A program made the position numbers and the translations under genes. Shown piece by piece: positions 51,059 to 52,889 of a stretch of 52,889 nt of DNA (positions are counted from its first letter, which is position 1; each line of letters opens with the position of its first letter). Below the pieces are notes generated by a model. The model did not search any database, had not been told where the DNA came from, and saw only the letters and a list, made by a program, of their open reading frames with translations. This stretch comes from Flavobacterium bizetiae (GTDB lineage: Bacteria > Bacteroidota > Bacteroidia > Flavobacteriales > Flavobacteriaceae), in the NCBI RefSeq assembly GCF_902804475.1, contig NZ_CADCSU010000105.1, forward strand, positions 1-52,889. The letters are read 5' to 3'.

Positions 51059-52576
51059 TCATTTCTTAAAAATTTTGGATAAAACGCCAAAAACACCACG
51101 AATAAAAGTAGCACTTGTGACTACTTTCAAAACTGATTTTGTAACAACTTCTGTAGTGCTTGGTTCAGCTTTTGATGATTTGGTTGGTGTTTGTTGTTCT
51201 TGTTGCGCGCTTGCTTGCTGAGCATCGGCAATTTTTTTGTTTAGAATTTCGTAGGCACTTTCGCTGTCAATTTCTTCGGCATATTTTTTAACCAGTTTCG
51301 ATTTGCTATTGATGGTATTAATTTCGTCAGAAGTTAAAACATCCATTCGGCTCATTGGGGCACGCATCATTGTGGCAACAAGTGGCGTTGGAATCCCTTT
51401 TTCGTTTAAGGCTGTAACCAAAGCTTCACCAATTCCCAGACTTGTTAATAATTCATCTGTTTTGTAATATTGAGAAGTAGGATAATTATCGGCTGTTTTC
51501 TTGATCGCCTGACGGTCATTTGCTGTAAAAGCTCTTAAAGCATGCTGAATTTTTAATCCTAATTGCGCCAAAACGCCACTTGGGACATCCATAGGATTTT
51601 GGGTTACAAAATAGATGCCAACACCTTTCGAACGAATCAGTTTTATAATGGTTTCAATTTGTTCTAGCAAAACTTTGCTGGCTTCATTAAAAATTAAATG
51701 CGCTTCATCTATAAAAATAACTAATTCAGGTTGAGATACATCTCCTTTTTCAGGCATTTTTTGATAAATTTCGGCCAATAAACTCAACATAAATGTCGAG
51801 AATAATTTTGGTTTATCCTGAATATCAGTTAAGCGAATGATATTTACATATCCTTTTCCGTTTTCATCAATTCGCATCAAATCTTCAATGTCAAAAGACA
51901 ATTCACCAAAGAATATATCACCGCCTTGTTGTTCTAATTCTATTATTTTTCTCAGAATAGTTCCCGTAGTAGCGGTCGAAATTTTGCCATAATTGGCAGA
52001 GATTTCTTCTTTTCCTTCTTCAGTAATATAATTAATAACCTTTTTGATGTCTTTTAAATCAAGTAAAGGCATGTTGTTGTCGTTGCAATATTTAAAAATA
52101 ACAGCAACAACGCCAGCCTGAGTATCGTTTAAATCTAAAATTCGCGAAAACAAAACAGGACCAAATTCAGATACGGTAGCTCTTAAACGAACTCCGTTTT
52201 GTTTGGATAAAGACATTAGTTCTACCGGAAATGAAGCAACGTTATATGGGATGTTTATTTTGGCATGTCTTTCAGTAATAAAACCCTCTTCTTTACCTTC
52301 TTCTGCAATTCCGCTAAAATCCCCTTTTATATCCATCATTAAAACAGGAATTCCGGCATTTGACAATTGTTCAGAAAAAACCTGGATCGTTTTTGTTTTA
52401 CCGGTTCCGGTAGCGCCGGCTATTAATCCGTGGCGGTTTAAGGTTTTTAAAGGAATTTTGACATGAGCTTCGGCAAGCGGTTCTCCGTCAAGAATGGCTC
52501 CGCCTAAAGTTATACTGTCGCCTTTAGAGGAATAACCATTGTTTATTTCCTGAATGAAATTGTCCTTTTTATTCAT
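51059..52576 (-). CDS. HerA-like ATPase (DUF853 family)
   Basis: 505 residues. Walker A is G54-A-T-G-T-G-K60-T61, followed by DIKGDFSGIAEEG. Walker B is LVIFIDEAHLIF; KGVGIYFVTQNPMDVPSGVLAQLG is the sensor/arginine-finger region. The protein matches the DUF853/YjgR group of the HerA-FtsK superfamily, which probably form hexameric DNA translocases or are regulators; the biological role is unknown. The end (about 430-500) is Gln/Thr/Lys-rich with a C-terminal hydrophobic stretch (ATFIRGVFGVLSKIF) that may be amphipathic. Convergent with kmo. Confidence 0.88.
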   Translation of the reverse strand: MNKKDNFIQEINNGYSSKGDSITLGGAILDGEPLAEAHVKIPLKTLNRHGLIAGATGTGKTKTIQVFSEQLSNAGIPVLMMDIKGDFSGIAEEGKEEGFITERHAKINIPYNVASFPVELMSLSKQNGVRLRATVSEFGPVLFSRILDLNDTQAGVVAVIFKYCNDNNMPLLDLKDIKKVINYITEEGKEEISANYGKISTATTGTILRKIIELEQQGGDIFFGELSFDIEDLMRIDENGKGYVNIIRLTDIQDKPKLFSTFMLSLLAEIYQKMPEKGDVSQPELVIFIDEAHLIFNEASKVLLEQIETIIKLIRSKGVGIYFVTQNPMDVPSGVLAQLGLKIQHALRAFTANDRQAIKKTADNYPTSQYYKTDELLTSLGIGEALVTALNEKGIPTPLVATMMRAPMSRMDVLTSDEINTINSKSKLVKKYAEEIDSESAYEILNKKIADAQQASAQQEQQTPTKSSKAEPSTTEVVTKSVLKVVTSATFIRGVFGVLSKIFKK

Positions 52577-52889
52577 GTTTTTATTGTAATTTAGATGATT
52601 ATAAGAGTATTGCTTGGTTTTTTAACATTTTGCGTTCGTTTTTTTTAGTAAGAAAAAGCTTTTATGGGCTGAAAATTATATAAAAAATAATTTCGCAACT
52701 TTTTAAGAAGATATCAAAAGAATGTTTGAATATTTACTAAAACGTTGTAATTTTCCCATTAATAGCCCTTTTTTTTGTTTTATCTAAAAAATGACGCCGG
52801 CAATTTAATGAGATATTTTTTAAATTGACGTTAAATTTGCTTCAATTAAATTAAAAAAAGTTTTTTTATTTAAACTAAACGTATAAATT
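52577..52889. other. Right-edge spacer, no gene seen
   Basis: AT-rich, no open frame of note. TAAATTTG at 52832-52839 matches the -7 box and might start a plus-strand gene beyond the window. A T8 run near 52768 (CCCTTTTTTTTG) has no stem in front. Nothing else recognised. Confidence 0.35.

Overview
This window is a typical piece of a low-GC Bacteroidota chromosome, most likely Flavobacterium or a close relative. The reasons are AT-rich intergenic DNA, A-rich start regions without Shine-Dalgarno sequences, recurrent promoter -7 boxes of the Bacteroidota type (TAnnTTTG), family members typical of the phylum (DUF3857 transglutaminases, SusC-like segments, DUF3109, a DAHP synthase/chorismate mutase fusion), two RNA elements that look like Flavo-1, and several families of dispersed palindromes. 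I see no phage, integrase, transposase, CRISPR array, rRNA or tRNA. Gene function is mostly housekeeping; the unusual material lies largely between genes.

Layout. 1-4.3 kb: the tail of an unknown gene, a TerB-like protein (minus), then a plus-strand run of HupE/UreJ-like protein, dCMP deaminase, S41 protease, an NTF2-like protein and a lipoprotein. 4.4-6.8 kb: minus-strand flavin oxidoreductase, a small membrane protein and MarC, then DUF3109. 7.1-10.8 kb: nrdB and nrdA, a class Ia ribonucleotide reductase whose key residues fall almost at the eukaryotic positions. 11-11.9 kb: a HigB/HigA-type toxin-antitoxin pair plus a small unknown gene. 12-14.7 kb: a DUF1800/DUF1501 pair with a Tat signal on the second protein. 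15-19.5 kb: the aromatic amino acid operon pheA, aminotransferase, tyrA, DAHP synthase-chorismate mutase. It is preceded by what looks like a complete transcription attenuator: promoter, a 26-codon Phe/Tyr-rich leader peptide, an antiterminator and a terminator. 20-31 kb: a 1103-residue VIT/vWA protein with a SusC-plug-like insert, rsgA, dtd, and three consecutive DUF3857/transglutaminase proteins. 31-36 kb: a MazG-type pyrophosphohydrolase, aroA, queA, kynureninase and a glycine-zipper lipoprotein. 36-43 kb: a large nitronate-monooxygenase-like protein and an AsmA-like protein (both minus), then a penicillin acylase family enzyme. 43-49 kb: a minus-strand group of secreted proteins, two serine hydrolases, NTF2-like domains, an AraC regulator and an unknown membrane protein. 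49.5-52.6 kb: kynurenine 3-monooxygenase and a HerA-like ATPase.

How the genes work together. The shikimate/aromatic theme recurs: aroA makes the chorismate precursor, and the attenuated operon commits carbon to Phe and Tyr. Kynureninase and kynurenine monooxygenase, 14 kb apart, carry out two consecutive steps of tryptophan-to-quinolinate (NAD) metabolism. The most notable non-coding signals are the pheA attenuator, a family of four inverted-repeat elements that begin within about 10 nt of stop codons and enclose terminators, two Flavo-1-like RNAs with covarying hairpins, and two long palindromes whose arms carry a matched one-base difference.

All calls come from reading the sequence without database searches. 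Family names rest on recognised motifs, and several start sites were moved from upstream TTG/GTG codons to internal ATGs on promoter or signal-peptide grounds.
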